Source: a bacterium
GTDB taxonomy: Bacteria; Verrucomicrobiota; Verrucomicrobiae; Opitutales; Opitutaceae
DNA length: 7,411 nt
Direction: 5' to 3'
Assembly (NCBI GenBank): GCA_021780625.1
Contig: JAJXYI010000212.1
Coordinates: forward strand, 1-7,411
The notes below the pieces were generated by a model that was not told the origin of the DNA, ran no database searches, and worked only from the letters and a program-made list of their open reading frames with translations. The position numbers and the translations under genes were made by a program. Of this stretch, positions 1 to 6,414 are shown piece by piece; within the stretch, counting starts at the first letter, position 1, and every line of letters begins with the position of its first letter.

Positions 1-290
1 GGATAGAGAGTGGGGATAGTGTACGATGCGGCGAGCTGAGGCGTGCCGTTGGTGTCGAGATTGCATAGCGACCCGAGGTCCATGTTGCGCATTTGCTCCA
101 GGTACCCCGAGGCGATCGTCGTGGCCGTCTGCTCATCGATGCTGCCCTCGGTTAACCGCCGCGACTGCATCAGCACTGCAAGAATGCCAAGCGTGAGCAT
201 GACCATCACAAAGATCGCAACCATCACCTCCACCAGGGTCATGGCCCGGATGCTTCGACGTGGCTGCTGCGGATAGGGAATGAAGGACAT
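1..290 (-). CDS. Prepilin-type pseudopilin, partial (3' end outside window)
   Basis: Not closed by a stop in the window; 96 complete codons are visible from ATG at 290-288. A basic leader (PRRSIRA, residues 10-16) is followed by MTLVEVMVAIFVMVML (17-32) and a hydrophobic stretch to about residue 41. This is the class III prepilin N-terminus, with the conserved Glu at +5 (E21) if cleavage falls between A16 and M17. The following text (ASGYLEQMRNMD, 60-71) resembles the helix of minor pilins such as PilV or GspI. By family knowledge such proteins are processed by a prepilin peptidase and join the pilus or pseudopilus from the inner membrane. The -1 residue is Ala rather than the usual Gly. A GTG at 305-303 in the same frame is an alternative start; neither start has a strong Shine-Dalgarno. 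The gene is divergent from the pilM-pilQ operon, so it is probably a substrate of that machine. The minor-pilin subtype cannot be assigned. Confidence 0.85.
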   Translation of the reverse strand, partial: MSFIPYPQQPRRSIRAMTLVEVMVAIFVMVMLTLGILAVLMQSRRLTEGSIDEQTATTIASGYLEQMRNMDLGSLCNLDTNGTPQLAASYTIPTLY

Positions 291-684
291 TGTTGGCTTC
301 TGCACCCTGCTGGAAGGTTCGCTGAGAGCTCGCGCGCCCCCCCTGCCGCCATCGGCTTCGGCTGGCTCACGGTTTAGTGCATTCTCTCATAATTCGCCTG
401 CCGTGCACAAGGGGTGGGGTGATTTTTAAGGATTTTTCCCAATTCGATTTCCAGCCCCCCGCGATCTCTATATCCATTGTAATTTCGATTCTTATGAAAT
501 ACCGGGATGTGAATCCCCATGGGCGCCCGCCGCCGTCGTGCGCCCGGCTTTGCACTTGTAACGGCGGACTTACCTGGGGCATCCTCCAAACGGTCTTGCG
601 ACCCAGCCTGTGACTTGAACTTCAAGACTTTGAGCATCCCTCGGTCTCTGTCTTTCCAAAGGATGCGCGATACACCTACTTCGA
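291..684. promoter_or_regulatory. Divergent intergenic region between pseudopilin and pilM
   Basis: This stretch of almost 400 bp separates two divergently transcribed genes and should hold promoters for both. The part around 415-505 is clearly AT-rich compared with the GC-rich surroundings. It contains GATTTTT twice with 10-bp spacing (421-427 and 431-437), which is one helical turn. A TATATC hexamer at 469-474 could be a plus-strand -10 element, but I see no good -35 at proper spacing. A perfect inverted repeat lies at 614-626, and a short prepilin-like ORF starts at 519. No convincing sigma-70 or sigma-54 promoter can be named by eye, so the regulatory assignment rests mainly on gene orientation. 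Confidence 0.4.
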
Positions 685-731
685 ATGCTGTTTGCCCCAA
701 AAAACAAAGGTTTCTTCGTCGAAAAGAATGA
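519..731 (+). pseudogene. Possible vestigial prepilin/PilX-like N-terminus
   Basis: This 70-codon ORF opens with MGARRRRAPGFALVTA. A basic leader followed by G-FALVTA is the typical start of verrucomicrobial PilX-like or prepilin-like proteins, where a long Leu/Val membrane helix normally follows. Here the helix is absent: the text turns at once into DLPGASSKRSC and continues without recognisable structure. The ORF then runs past 685 into the start of pilM in another frame. It lacks the prepilin Glu at +5, which PilX-like proteins also often lack. I read it as a remnant left by deletion or frameshift of a minor-pilin gene at the head of the operon. It may instead be a chance ORF, since Arg-rich starts are common in GC-rich DNA. 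Confidence 0.28.
614..626. repeat. Perfect inverted repeat CTTGAA-C-TTCAAG
   Basis: Two 6-bp arms around a single central base lie about 60 bp upstream of the pilM start. The size and position suit a dimeric repressor or activator operator in the leader of the operon. The arms are too short for an intrinsic terminator and no T-tract follows at once. No known regulator is recognised, and a 12-base match of this kind can occur by chance in a gap of this size. Confidence 0.25.
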
Positions 732-1734
732 CCACGGTTGGATGTTGGCGAGAACGTCGTCTGCATCCGCGCCGTTGGTGGTCGAAGAGTTGAGGGAGGT
801 TCGCCTCAACGATCCCGAAGCGCTCAAGGCGGTGATTTCTGAAATCCAACCCAAGGCGCATCCGAGCGGGTATCTGCACGCCGATTGTGGGGTATATCCT
901 CCCAAACGGCTGTTGCGATGCGGAACAATCGAACCGCGACGGGCGAAGGAGGCGAATTATCTGAGCGAATTTTGTTCGCAGCAATTTCGCATCGAACACG
1001 AGAAATACATCATCGCCCTGCTCGACGCCGCCACTGGTACTCAATGCGATATCTCTCAAGTTCTGCCCAAGGAATTGCTTTTCTGCGGTTTGCTCAACGA
1101 GGAGGTGGTGTCCAATCAGGACACGATGTTGGAGGCGGGCATTTACCCCACGCGTCTGGAACTCGGTTCGGTGGCCCTATTGGGCGGGATCGTCGATACA
1201 CTCGTTTTTTCGGGGTCAAAATCACCCACACTCGTGCTCGAGATCGGCTCCGATGCGACACACTCGTTCATCGTCGGCGCCGACGGCGTCGAAGCGTCCA
1301 GACCCATCCCGTTCGGTATCGAGTCGATGCTTCCGGTGGTCCATCGAAAACTGAACCTCAAGGATGAGGAGTCGGCGCGAAAATTGTTTTATTCCAACAC
1401 GTTTGATTTCACGAGTATGGGGCCTGAGCTCGTGCAGCGCCTGCTCAAGGAGCTTCAATCGTCCATCGGCTTCTTCGAGGTGCAGACCGGCCAATCCATC
1501 GGTCAGCTGATTTGCACCGCACTGCCGTCCCAGCTTTCGTGGATCGAGTCCTCCATCGGCTCCTCCCTGGGCGTGGCGACTGTCAAACTCGATATTCCCG
1601 CGTGGCTTGCCAGCCACCGAATCACCCTTTCCGACCGCGCCCTCGCCGTCTCCCCCGATTCGCGCTGGCTGGGACTCCTGTCCTTGCTGGTCAGCCATCA
1701 CACCCCGGCCGTTCCCCATGCCGCTGCCCTTTAA
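685..1734 (+). CDS. pilM: PilM-like actin-fold pilus assembly protein
   Basis: The 349-residue product has the usual PilM length (about 350). PilM is a cytoplasmic FtsA/actin-like ATP-binding protein that binds the N-terminal tail of PilN and links the cytoplasmic motor side to the alignment complex. The first strand appears as KGFFVEKNDHGWMLA (8-22), in the place of the usual DIGSSSVK phosphate loop, and is clearly degenerate. A second actin-like loop is visible as LVLEIGSDATHSFIVGADG (183-201), followed by an IPFGIESM segment corresponding to the I-P-x-G region of PilM. The C-terminal part (about 260-330) alternates helices and strands as expected. The ATG at 685 is the first in frame and fits the first beta strand, but it lacks a strong Shine-Dalgarno. 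It is the first gene of a five-gene overlapping operon and overlaps pilN by 17 nt. Assignment rests on fold-like pattern, length and synteny; sequence identity to model PilM proteins looks low. Confidence 0.78.
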   Translation: MLFAPKNKGFFVEKNDHGWMLARTSSASAPLVVEELREVRLNDPEALKAVISEIQPKAHPSGYLHADCGVYPPKRLLRCGTIEPRRAKEANYLSEFCSQQFRIEHEKYIIALLDAATGTQCDISQVLPKELLFCGLLNEEVVSNQDTMLEAGIYPTRLELGSVALLGGIVDTLVFSGSKSPTLVLEIGSDATHSFIVGADGVEASRPIPFGIESMLPVVHRKLNLKDEESARKLFYSNTFDFTSMGPELVQRLLKELQSSIGFFEVQTGQSIGQLICTALPSQLSWIESSIGSSLGVATVKLDIPAWLASHRITLSDRALAVSPDSRWLGLLSLLVSHHTPAVPHAAAL

Positions 1735-2338
1735 ATCAAAATCCACGGCGGCCGCTGCCCTCGAAAACCCGCGTTGGCATCCGAACTTCCGCAACCATGA
1801 GCGGCTGCCGGACATCAAGGCGGTGCGCACGGTGTTCTTCGTGAATGTGATCGCACTCTCCATCGCAGCCACCTTTGCCGCCTATGTCGCGTTCAACGAA
1901 TATTCGATCCACACCATTCGGAATCAGGTCGCTCTCGCGGAAGCCGACGTCCATCGCAACCAGGCTATGAGCGGTCGGGGTGTGCGGCTGTTCAAGGAGT
2001 ACCAGGCCGAGGAAAAAAAGGTCGATGCCGTCTCTGCGTTTCTTCATTCCCGTCCGGCCCTCCTCCCTCTGGTCATTCATCTGGGACAGACCCTGCCCAA
2101 GAACATTGCGCTGACCTACCTGGAAATGCGCGATAACGGCCTGATCTTGCGCGGCGTCGTCAGAGGCGCGCCCGAACTCGCGAGTGGCACGGCGTCGGCC
2201 TACGTGGATCAATTGCACGCCGATACGGTGCTTTCCGCCATCTTTGATGATGTCTCCCTCACCAACCTCAACAAGAACGCCCAGGACGGGCGTCTGAATT
2301 TCGAGCTCTTCCTCAAAATGAAGGTGCCGAAGAAGTGA
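1718..2338 (+). CDS. pilN: PilN-like inner-membrane assembly protein
   Basis: The 206-residue product has a cytoplasmic N-terminal tail of about 35 residues, one membrane helix (about 39-58, VFFVNVIALSIAATFAAYVA), a periplasmic helix or coiled coil (about 60-115), and a C-terminal alpha/beta domain. That domain has the PilN pattern LPKNIALTYLEMRDNGLILRG followed by a helix and a closing FELFLKM strand. PilN heterodimerises with PilO in the inner membrane and docks PilM through its tail. The canonical INLLP-type PilM-binding motif is not recognisable; the equivalent position reads WHPNFRNHERLP (20-31). I chose the ATG at 1718, which overlaps the pilM end by 17 nt. A longer frame extends back inside pilM to about 1607, but it gives a Pro/Ser-rich extension that looks like out-of-frame reading of pilM. 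No Shine-Dalgarno precedes the start, so translational coupling is likely. Confidence 0.8.
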   Translation: MPLPFKSKSTAAAALENPRWHPNFRNHERLPDIKAVRTVFFVNVIALSIAATFAAYVAFNEYSIHTIRNQVALAEADVHRNQAMSGRGVRLFKEYQAEEKKVDAVSAFLHSRPALLPLVIHLGQTLPKNIALTYLEMRDNGLILRGVVRGAPELASGTASAYVDQLHADTVLSAIFDDVSLTNLNKNAQDGRLNFELFLKMKVPKK

Positions 2339-2958
2339 ACGCGCGCCGTCTCCCGCCCATGGCTGCACCCCGATCCACCGCCCTCGTCTTCATCAAACGC
2401 TATCCGATCAGCGTCGGGTGCGGCGTGCTCTGCCTTGCCCTCGCCGTGTTCTCCTATTTCCGGCTCGATGCCCAGCAGAACGCGGAATCCGAGCTTCAGG
2501 ACAGGTCGTCCCAGGCCGAACGGATGATTGAGAACGTGAAGAATTCCACCCAGCTCAAGGAACAGGTCGCCCAGATGAAGCGAAGCATCGCTTCAATCGA
2601 GGCGCGGCTGGTGAATGCGTCGGATCTCGCCACCAATCTGCAGTATTTTTATAAGGTCGAAGCCGATACCAAAACCACCCTGAACGATCTTCGCCAGGAT
2701 CCCATTGTCGCGCCGCCCAAGGGAAAGAAGCAATCGACTCCCTTGTATCTGACCGTCCCCTACTCACTCACGGTCCAGGGCGATTACCCTCACCTGCTCG
2801 CGTTCCTCGGAGAGCTGGAAAACGGGCCGCACTACTGCGTGATACGCTCTGCCACGTTCACCGCGTTAACGCCGATGAGCGTGGATGCTCCTGCCGGTAT
2901 TCGCTCCACGGAGCTGACCCTGGCGCTGAAGCTCGACCTTCTCGGTTTACCCCAATGA
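2335..2958 (+). CDS. pilO: PilO-like inner-membrane assembly protein
   Basis: The 207-residue product has one N-terminal membrane helix (about 25-42), then a long charged heptad-like segment (about 45-95, rich in Gln, Glu and Lys) expected to form a coiled coil. The C-terminal domain carries the characteristic PilO/GspM text LYLTVPYSLTVQGDYPHLLA followed by FLGELENGPHYCVIRSATF. This matches the PilO pattern of a ferredoxin-like domain whose first strand is followed by G-x-Y and a helix. PilO pairs with PilN and contacts the PilP-like protein in the periplasm. The GTG start at 2335 overlaps the pilN stop in a GTGA tetranucleotide. An ATG at 2359 (residue 9) is a reasonable alternative start. 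The two genes are probably translationally coupled. Confidence 0.82.
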   Translation: MNARRLPPMAAPRSTALVFIKRYPISVGCGVLCLALAVFSYFRLDAQQNAESELQDRSSQAERMIENVKNSTQLKEQVAQMKRSIASIEARLVNASDLATNLQYFYKVEADTKTTLNDLRQDPIVAPPKGKKQSTPLYLTVPYSLTVQGDYPHLLAFLGELENGPHYCVIRSATFTALTPMSVDAPAGIRSTELTLALKLDLLGLPQ

Positions 2959-3500
2959 ACTTACGCATTCCAGGGCCCCCGCACCCCAGCCGAGCTGTCG
3001 GACGTCTCGCGCTCTTCGTCGTGGCCGCCTGCACGGTCAGCACGGCGTTCGCGGTGGTTGCCGACATCCTTCCGCCGGCCCGTCGAGAGGCTTCTGTAAA
3101 GACCGCCCTCGCGCTGGCCGCGGCGCCCAAGGTCACATCCTTGCCGGCTGGGTTGAAGAATCCCTTCTTCCCCTCCGGCTTTTCCACTCCCGACTCCGCC
3201 GAACTCAAGGCGCTCGCCGCTGAGGGGAAGGCCCCGGCTCAGGCTGCCACTCCGGAATCGGAGACTCAGATCCTTTCTGACATCGCCGCGTGGATGAACC
3301 CCTCCGGCACCCTCAAATGGGGATCCACCACTTTCCTGCTCGTTGGTGAAAAGAAGCTGAAAGTGGGGGATCACCTCATGATTACCTTTAAGGGACACGA
3401 TTATGATGTAGGAATTTCTGCCATCGACGGCTCGTCCTTCTCGCTACGCCTGAACCACTCCGAGATCACACGACCCATCAATACCGGAACCTCTCCATGA
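2955..3500 (+). CDS. PilP-like periplasmic linker protein
   Basis: The 181-residue product has a basic N-terminus and a hydrophobic stretch (about 18-39). It contains VAAC at 23-26, which fits a lipobox, so it may be a lipoprotein as in classical PilP. The hydrophobic run continues past the Cys, so an uncleaved anchor like that of GspC is also possible. A disordered Ala/Pro-rich linker follows, with NPFFP at 69-73; an NPF motif at this place is common in PilP proteins. The C-terminal beta domain (about 118-178) contains LLVGEKKLKVGDHLMITFKG and a final SFSLRLNHSEI strand, resembling the PilP/GspC homology region that binds the secretin N-domains. It overlaps pilO and pilQ by ATGA tetranucleotides. 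The name rests on position between pilO and the secretin plus this domain pattern. Confidence 0.72.
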   Translation: MNLRIPGPPHPSRAVGRLALFVVAACTVSTAFAVVADILPPARREASVKTALALAAAPKVTSLPAGLKNPFFPSGFSTPDSAELKALAAEGKAPAQAATPESETQILSDIAAWMNPSGTLKWGSTTFLLVGEKKLKVGDHLMITFKGHDYDVGISAIDGSSFSLRLNHSEITRPINTGTSP

Positions 3501-5197
3501 CCCCACGCCCGATTTTCCTGATCTCGCTCCTTGCATCGTCGCTGGTGCTCGCGGCCCAGCCTCCTTCACCGGCTCCTGCTCCGGTGGCGCCCAAGTCCGT
3601 CGCCGCCGACGGCATCAAAATAAAAAGCGCTCAACCTCCCGCGCCCACGATCACCAACGGCAAGGAGGGCACGGGCAAGGGCACCATCTCCGTGGATTTC
3701 CCGGACGCCGACATCCGCACCATCCTCCGCAGCGTTGCCGATCTCTTTGAACTCAATCTCGTCATCCCGGACACCCTCCAGGGCAAGACGACGATCAAGC
3801 TGCGTGACGTTACCTGGAGGCAGATCTTCCAACTGGTCCTGAGCCCCGTCGGCTACACCTTCGTTGAAGACGGCAACATCATCCGGGTCGTGTCCAACGA
3901 GAGTCTTCAGCAGGAACCCACCAAGACCCGGGTCTTCATCCTCAACTACGCGCGCGCCTCCGACATCATGGCGACCGTCGGTTCACTGGTCGACCCCGCC
4001 GCCGGTGGCCGGATCGTCATCGACGCCCGTAGCAACGCCCTCGTCGTCACCGAGCGACCCTCGCGCCTGGACCGCATCAAGTCCATCATCGACAGCTTGG
4101 ACAAGGCGACCGACCAGGTGATGATTGAGTCGAAGTTCGTCGAGATCACCGATTCCGACGTGAAGAATATCGGTGTGAACTGGAGTTCGCTGGGCGGTTA
4201 TAAGCTGAGCGCGGCGCCCGGGGCAAACGGGCTCGCCACCTACGACCGAACCCAGCAGCAGGGCGTCCAAAATACGGGCAGCAATCAGTCGACCACCAAC
4301 ACCACGGCCAACACAGGCCAGAACGCAGGCACCTCGAACACCACCACGATCGGAACGAACAACGGCGTGCCCGCCAATGTGGTCAGCGACACCACAACTT
4401 CCGGCACGAGCAGCGACGGCAGCAATCAGGTAAGCGGTGCGCTCAACGCCCTGCAGTCTCTCACTGGGTCGACCTCCACGACACGGGCTCTGAGCGCCGT
4501 GTTTTCCGCGTCCGAATTCGACCTCGTGCTCAATGCGCTCTCGACCCTTCAGGGCACCCGCGTGGTCTCCAATCCGACGATCGTCACCCTGAACAATACG
4601 GAGGCGATGATCACGGTTGGCGAAAAATTCCCGATCCCGAAGTACACCTATAACCAGGAGCACGGCACCTTCGAGGTGAGCGGCTTCGATTGGCAGGATA
4701 TCGGCGTCATCCTGCGGGTCACGCCCCAGGTCAATGCCCGCGGCTTCATCAAACTCGCAGTGCATCCCGAGGTCAGCCAGCAGAATGGAGTGACTAACTT
4801 TGGCGGAGCCGGAGGGGCGAGCATTCCGATCATCGCGACCCGTTCCGCCACGACCGAGGTTTCCCTGAAAGATGGTTATACGATGGGCCTGGGAGGGCTT
4901 CTGCAGCGAAACACGAACAATACGACCACCAAGGTTCCTGTTCTCGGCGACATTCCGTTGCTGGGCCGGCTGTTCTCAAATAAGTCGACCAACGTCACCA
5001 CAACCAACCTGCTCATCTTCATCACCGCCAAGATCATTTCTGCCGACGGTGGATCGCCGGAACAGGTATTCGACACGAAGCAGCTGAGCGAGGCGCGCCT
5101 GCATAAGTCCGATCTCCCAGGATATCGCGATACGTCGATCGATCCCTATGTGCCCGAGCCCAAGGCCCCAGCGAAGAAAAAGGGAATCTTCCACTAG
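3497..5197 (+). CDS. pilQ: Outer-membrane secretin (PilQ/GspD family)
   Basis: The 566-residue product begins with a Sec signal peptide (1-20, likely cut after LAA) and a Pro/Ala-rich spacer. A secretin/TonB short N-terminal domain (about 64-132: ISVDFPDADIRTILRSVAD and GNIIRVV) is followed by one N1-type domain (about 144-205, with RIVIDARSNALVVTE). The secretin beta-barrel domain starts near QVMIESKFVEI (208) and carries the family signature VPVLGDIPLLGRLF at 480-493, closing with TNLLIFITAKII. Secretins oligomerise into the gated outer-membrane channel for pili or type II substrates. This one is short: the AMIN domains usual in PilQ are absent, and only one N1-type repeat is seen. A Thr/Asn/Ser/Gly-rich insertion (about 250-315) interrupts the start of the barrel domain. 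The C-terminus ends in a Pro/Lys-rich tail. It closes the operon, with no clear terminator behind it. Confidence 0.93.
   Translation: MTPRPIFLISLLASSLVLAAQPPSPAPAPVAPKSVAADGIKIKSAQPPAPTITNGKEGTGKGTISVDFPDADIRTILRSVADLFELNLVIPDTLQGKTTIKLRDVTWRQIFQLVLSPVGYTFVEDGNIIRVVSNESLQQEPTKTRVFILNYARASDIMATVGSLVDPAAGGRIVIDARSNALVVTERPSRLDRIKSIIDSLDKATDQVMIESKFVEITDSDVKNIGVNWSSLGGYKLSAAPGANGLATYDRTQQQGVQNTGSNQSTTNTTANTGQNAGTSNTTTIGTNNGVPANVVSDTTTSGTSSDGSNQVSGALNALQSLTGSTSTTRALSAVFSASEFDLVLNALSTLQGTRVVSNPTIVTLNNTEAMITVGEKFPIPKYTYNQEHGTFEVSGFDWQDIGVILRVTPQVNARGFIKLAVHPEVSQQNGVTNFGGAGGASIPIIATRSATTEVSLKDGYTMGLGGLLQRNTNNTTTKVPVLGDIPLLGRLFSNKSTNVTTTNLLIFITAKIISADGGSPEQVFDTKQLSEARLHKSDLPGYRDTSIDPYVPEPKAPAKKKGIFH
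4270..4440 (+). other. Low-complexity Thr/Asn/Ser/Gly-rich insertion in secretin
   Basis: About 57 codons inside pilQ (residues ~258-314) are dominated by Thr, Asn, Ser, Gly and Gln, with almost no large hydrophobic residues. The DNA is rich in AAC and ACC triplets, so it may be prone to slippage and length variation. It sits between the first strand of the secretin domain and the conserved helix-strand text around FSASEFDLVLNALSTLQGTR. In other secretins this region shapes the gate or a periplasmic loop. The insertion is probably disordered or exposed. Confidence 0.7.
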
Positions 5198-5344
5198 TCC
5201 GATTTCAGCGATTGGTCCGCGGCGCTGGCCGGGTCCGGTCGCTGGGAATCCGCTCGATTACGCTTGGTTGTGATCGTCCGCCGCCACTGAAAGGCGCGGG
5301 TGGGTCTGGGTAACAGCGCGCTGGCATTTCGGCGTGAGTTCCCT

Positions 5345-5350
5345 AAGGTG
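5345..5350 (+). promoter_or_regulatory. Ribosome binding site AAGGTG before polyprenyl synthase
   Basis: The hexamer AAGGTG lies 9 nt upstream of the ATG at 5360 and supports that start over the upstream in-frame GTG at 5300. It is one of the few recognisable Shine-Dalgarno sequences in the window. A competing AAAGG lies a few bases before 5300, so the choice is not absolute. Confidence 0.45.
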
Positions 5351-5359
5351 CCCCGGTCT

Positions 5360-6397
5360 ATGTCGGCCGATCCGTCCACATCCGCGTTCGCGCCCGCGAA
5401 CAAACCGCTCTTCGGCGAGGTGTTCAACCACCTCAAGCCGCACATGGCGGCGCTAGACCGGCTCCTGGCCGCTCAAATCGCCGAGTTCGAGCCGGAAATC
5501 CGGGCCATGGCCGATTACTGTATCGACACCTCTGGCAAGCGTATCCGCCCGGCGCTGGTCTTCCTCAGTTCGTGGCAGGAGGGACGCCCTCCCGTGGATG
5601 AACTCGTGAAGGCCGCCGCAGTGGTGGAACTCGTGCATTTGGCGACGCTCGTGCACGACGATATCATGGATGGTGCCGACGTGCGCCGAAACCGGAAGAC
5701 CGCGTCTCGGGCCTATGGCTCCGCGGCGGCCGTGCTGCTGGGCGATGCCCTCTTTGCTCACGCCCTCCACCTCGCATCGCAGTATCCCACGCCCGAGGTC
5801 TGCCATGCCGTTTCATCGTCCACGCGCCGCGTCTGCGGAGGCGAGATCATCCAGACCCTGCGCCGCGGCACCACGGACGTCAGCCGCGACGACTATTACC
5901 GGGTCATCGACCTCAAGACTGCCGAGCTCTTCCGCGTGTCCTGCTTCCTCGGTGCCCGCCTCTCCGGCGCCGCCGCCGACGTCGTCGAATCCTCCGCCGC
6001 GTTCGGGCGGCACCTGGGCATCGCGTATCAGATTTATGACGACCTCGCCGACTTCTTCGGTGAGGAGAAGCGCATAGGCAAGACGCTCGGGACGGACCTC
6101 GCGAGCGGCAAGCTGACCCTTCCGCTGTTCGTGCTCGCGGACCGGCTTTCCGCCGCCGACCGGGATCTCCTGATGGAGGAGATCCGCGGGGAGCGCCCCT
6201 CCCAGCTCGACGAGCGGCTGCGACAGATGCGCGAACTCGGCGTGTGGGGTGCGGTGGCGGACGCGATCGAGGCCGAGCTCGGGCAGGCCGCTGCCGCCCT
6301 CGCCCCGTTCCCCGGACACCCGCCCGTGGCTCTGTTGATGCGGCTGTGCGATGTTCTTCGCGGGCAGGTCGCTTCGCTTCGCCCGGCTGGGGCCTGA
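5360..6397 (+). CDS. Long-chain polyprenyl diphosphate synthase
   Basis: The 345-residue product has all the landmarks of trans-polyprenyl diphosphate synthases. SGKRIRPAL (58-66) binds isopentenyl diphosphate. The first Asp-rich motif is HDDIMD (99-104), followed by the RR pair at 109-110. The KTAELF helix is present, and the second Asp-rich motif is YDDLADFFGE, with GKTLGTDLASGKLTLPL after it. The enzyme adds isopentenyl units to an allylic diphosphate to make the isoprenoid tail of quinones, or undecaprenyl-type precursors. Small residues before the first motif (A95, T96; text LATLVHDD) resemble those of octaprenyl and heptaprenyl synthases, suggesting a long product (C30-C40) rather than FPP or GGPP. 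I chose ATG 5360 because a good ribosome site precedes it; a GTG at 5300 would add 20 residues of no family character. The gap of 162 bp after pilQ and the new ribosome site suggest a separate transcript. The exact chain length cannot be read by eye. Confidence 0.92.
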   Translation: MSADPSTSAFAPANKPLFGEVFNHLKPHMAALDRLLAAQIAEFEPEIRAMADYCIDTSGKRIRPALVFLSSWQEGRPPVDELVKAAAVVELVHLATLVHDDIMDGADVRRNRKTASRAYGSAAAVLLGDALFAHALHLASQYPTPEVCHAVSSSTRRVCGGEIIQTLRRGTTDVSRDDYYRVIDLKTAELFRVSCFLGARLSGAAADVVESSAAFGRHLGIAYQIYDDLADFFGEEKRIGKTLGTDLASGKLTLPLFVLADRLSAADRDLLMEEIRGERPSQLDERLRQMRELGVWGAVADAIEAELGQAAAALAPFPGHPPVALLMRLCDVLRGQVASLRPAGA

Positions 6398-6414
6398 GAC
6401 GGGACTTCCGTCGA

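Noticed and set aside
367..766. Minus-strand ORFs across the pseudopilin-pilM gap
   Set aside because: The translations show no domain, membrane or signal pattern, and one runs into pilM antisense. They look like chance open frames.
3983..4765. Long minus-strand ORF (260 codons) inside the secretin gene
   Set aside because: It lies entirely antisense to a clearly real secretin. Its composition (Gly, Arg, Asp, Val) is typical of shadow reading in GC-rich DNA.
5198..5359. Search for a terminator or small RNA between pilQ and polyprenyl synthase
   Set aside because: I see no stable stem followed by T residues and no recognisable RNA motif; only the ribosome site near 5345 stands out.
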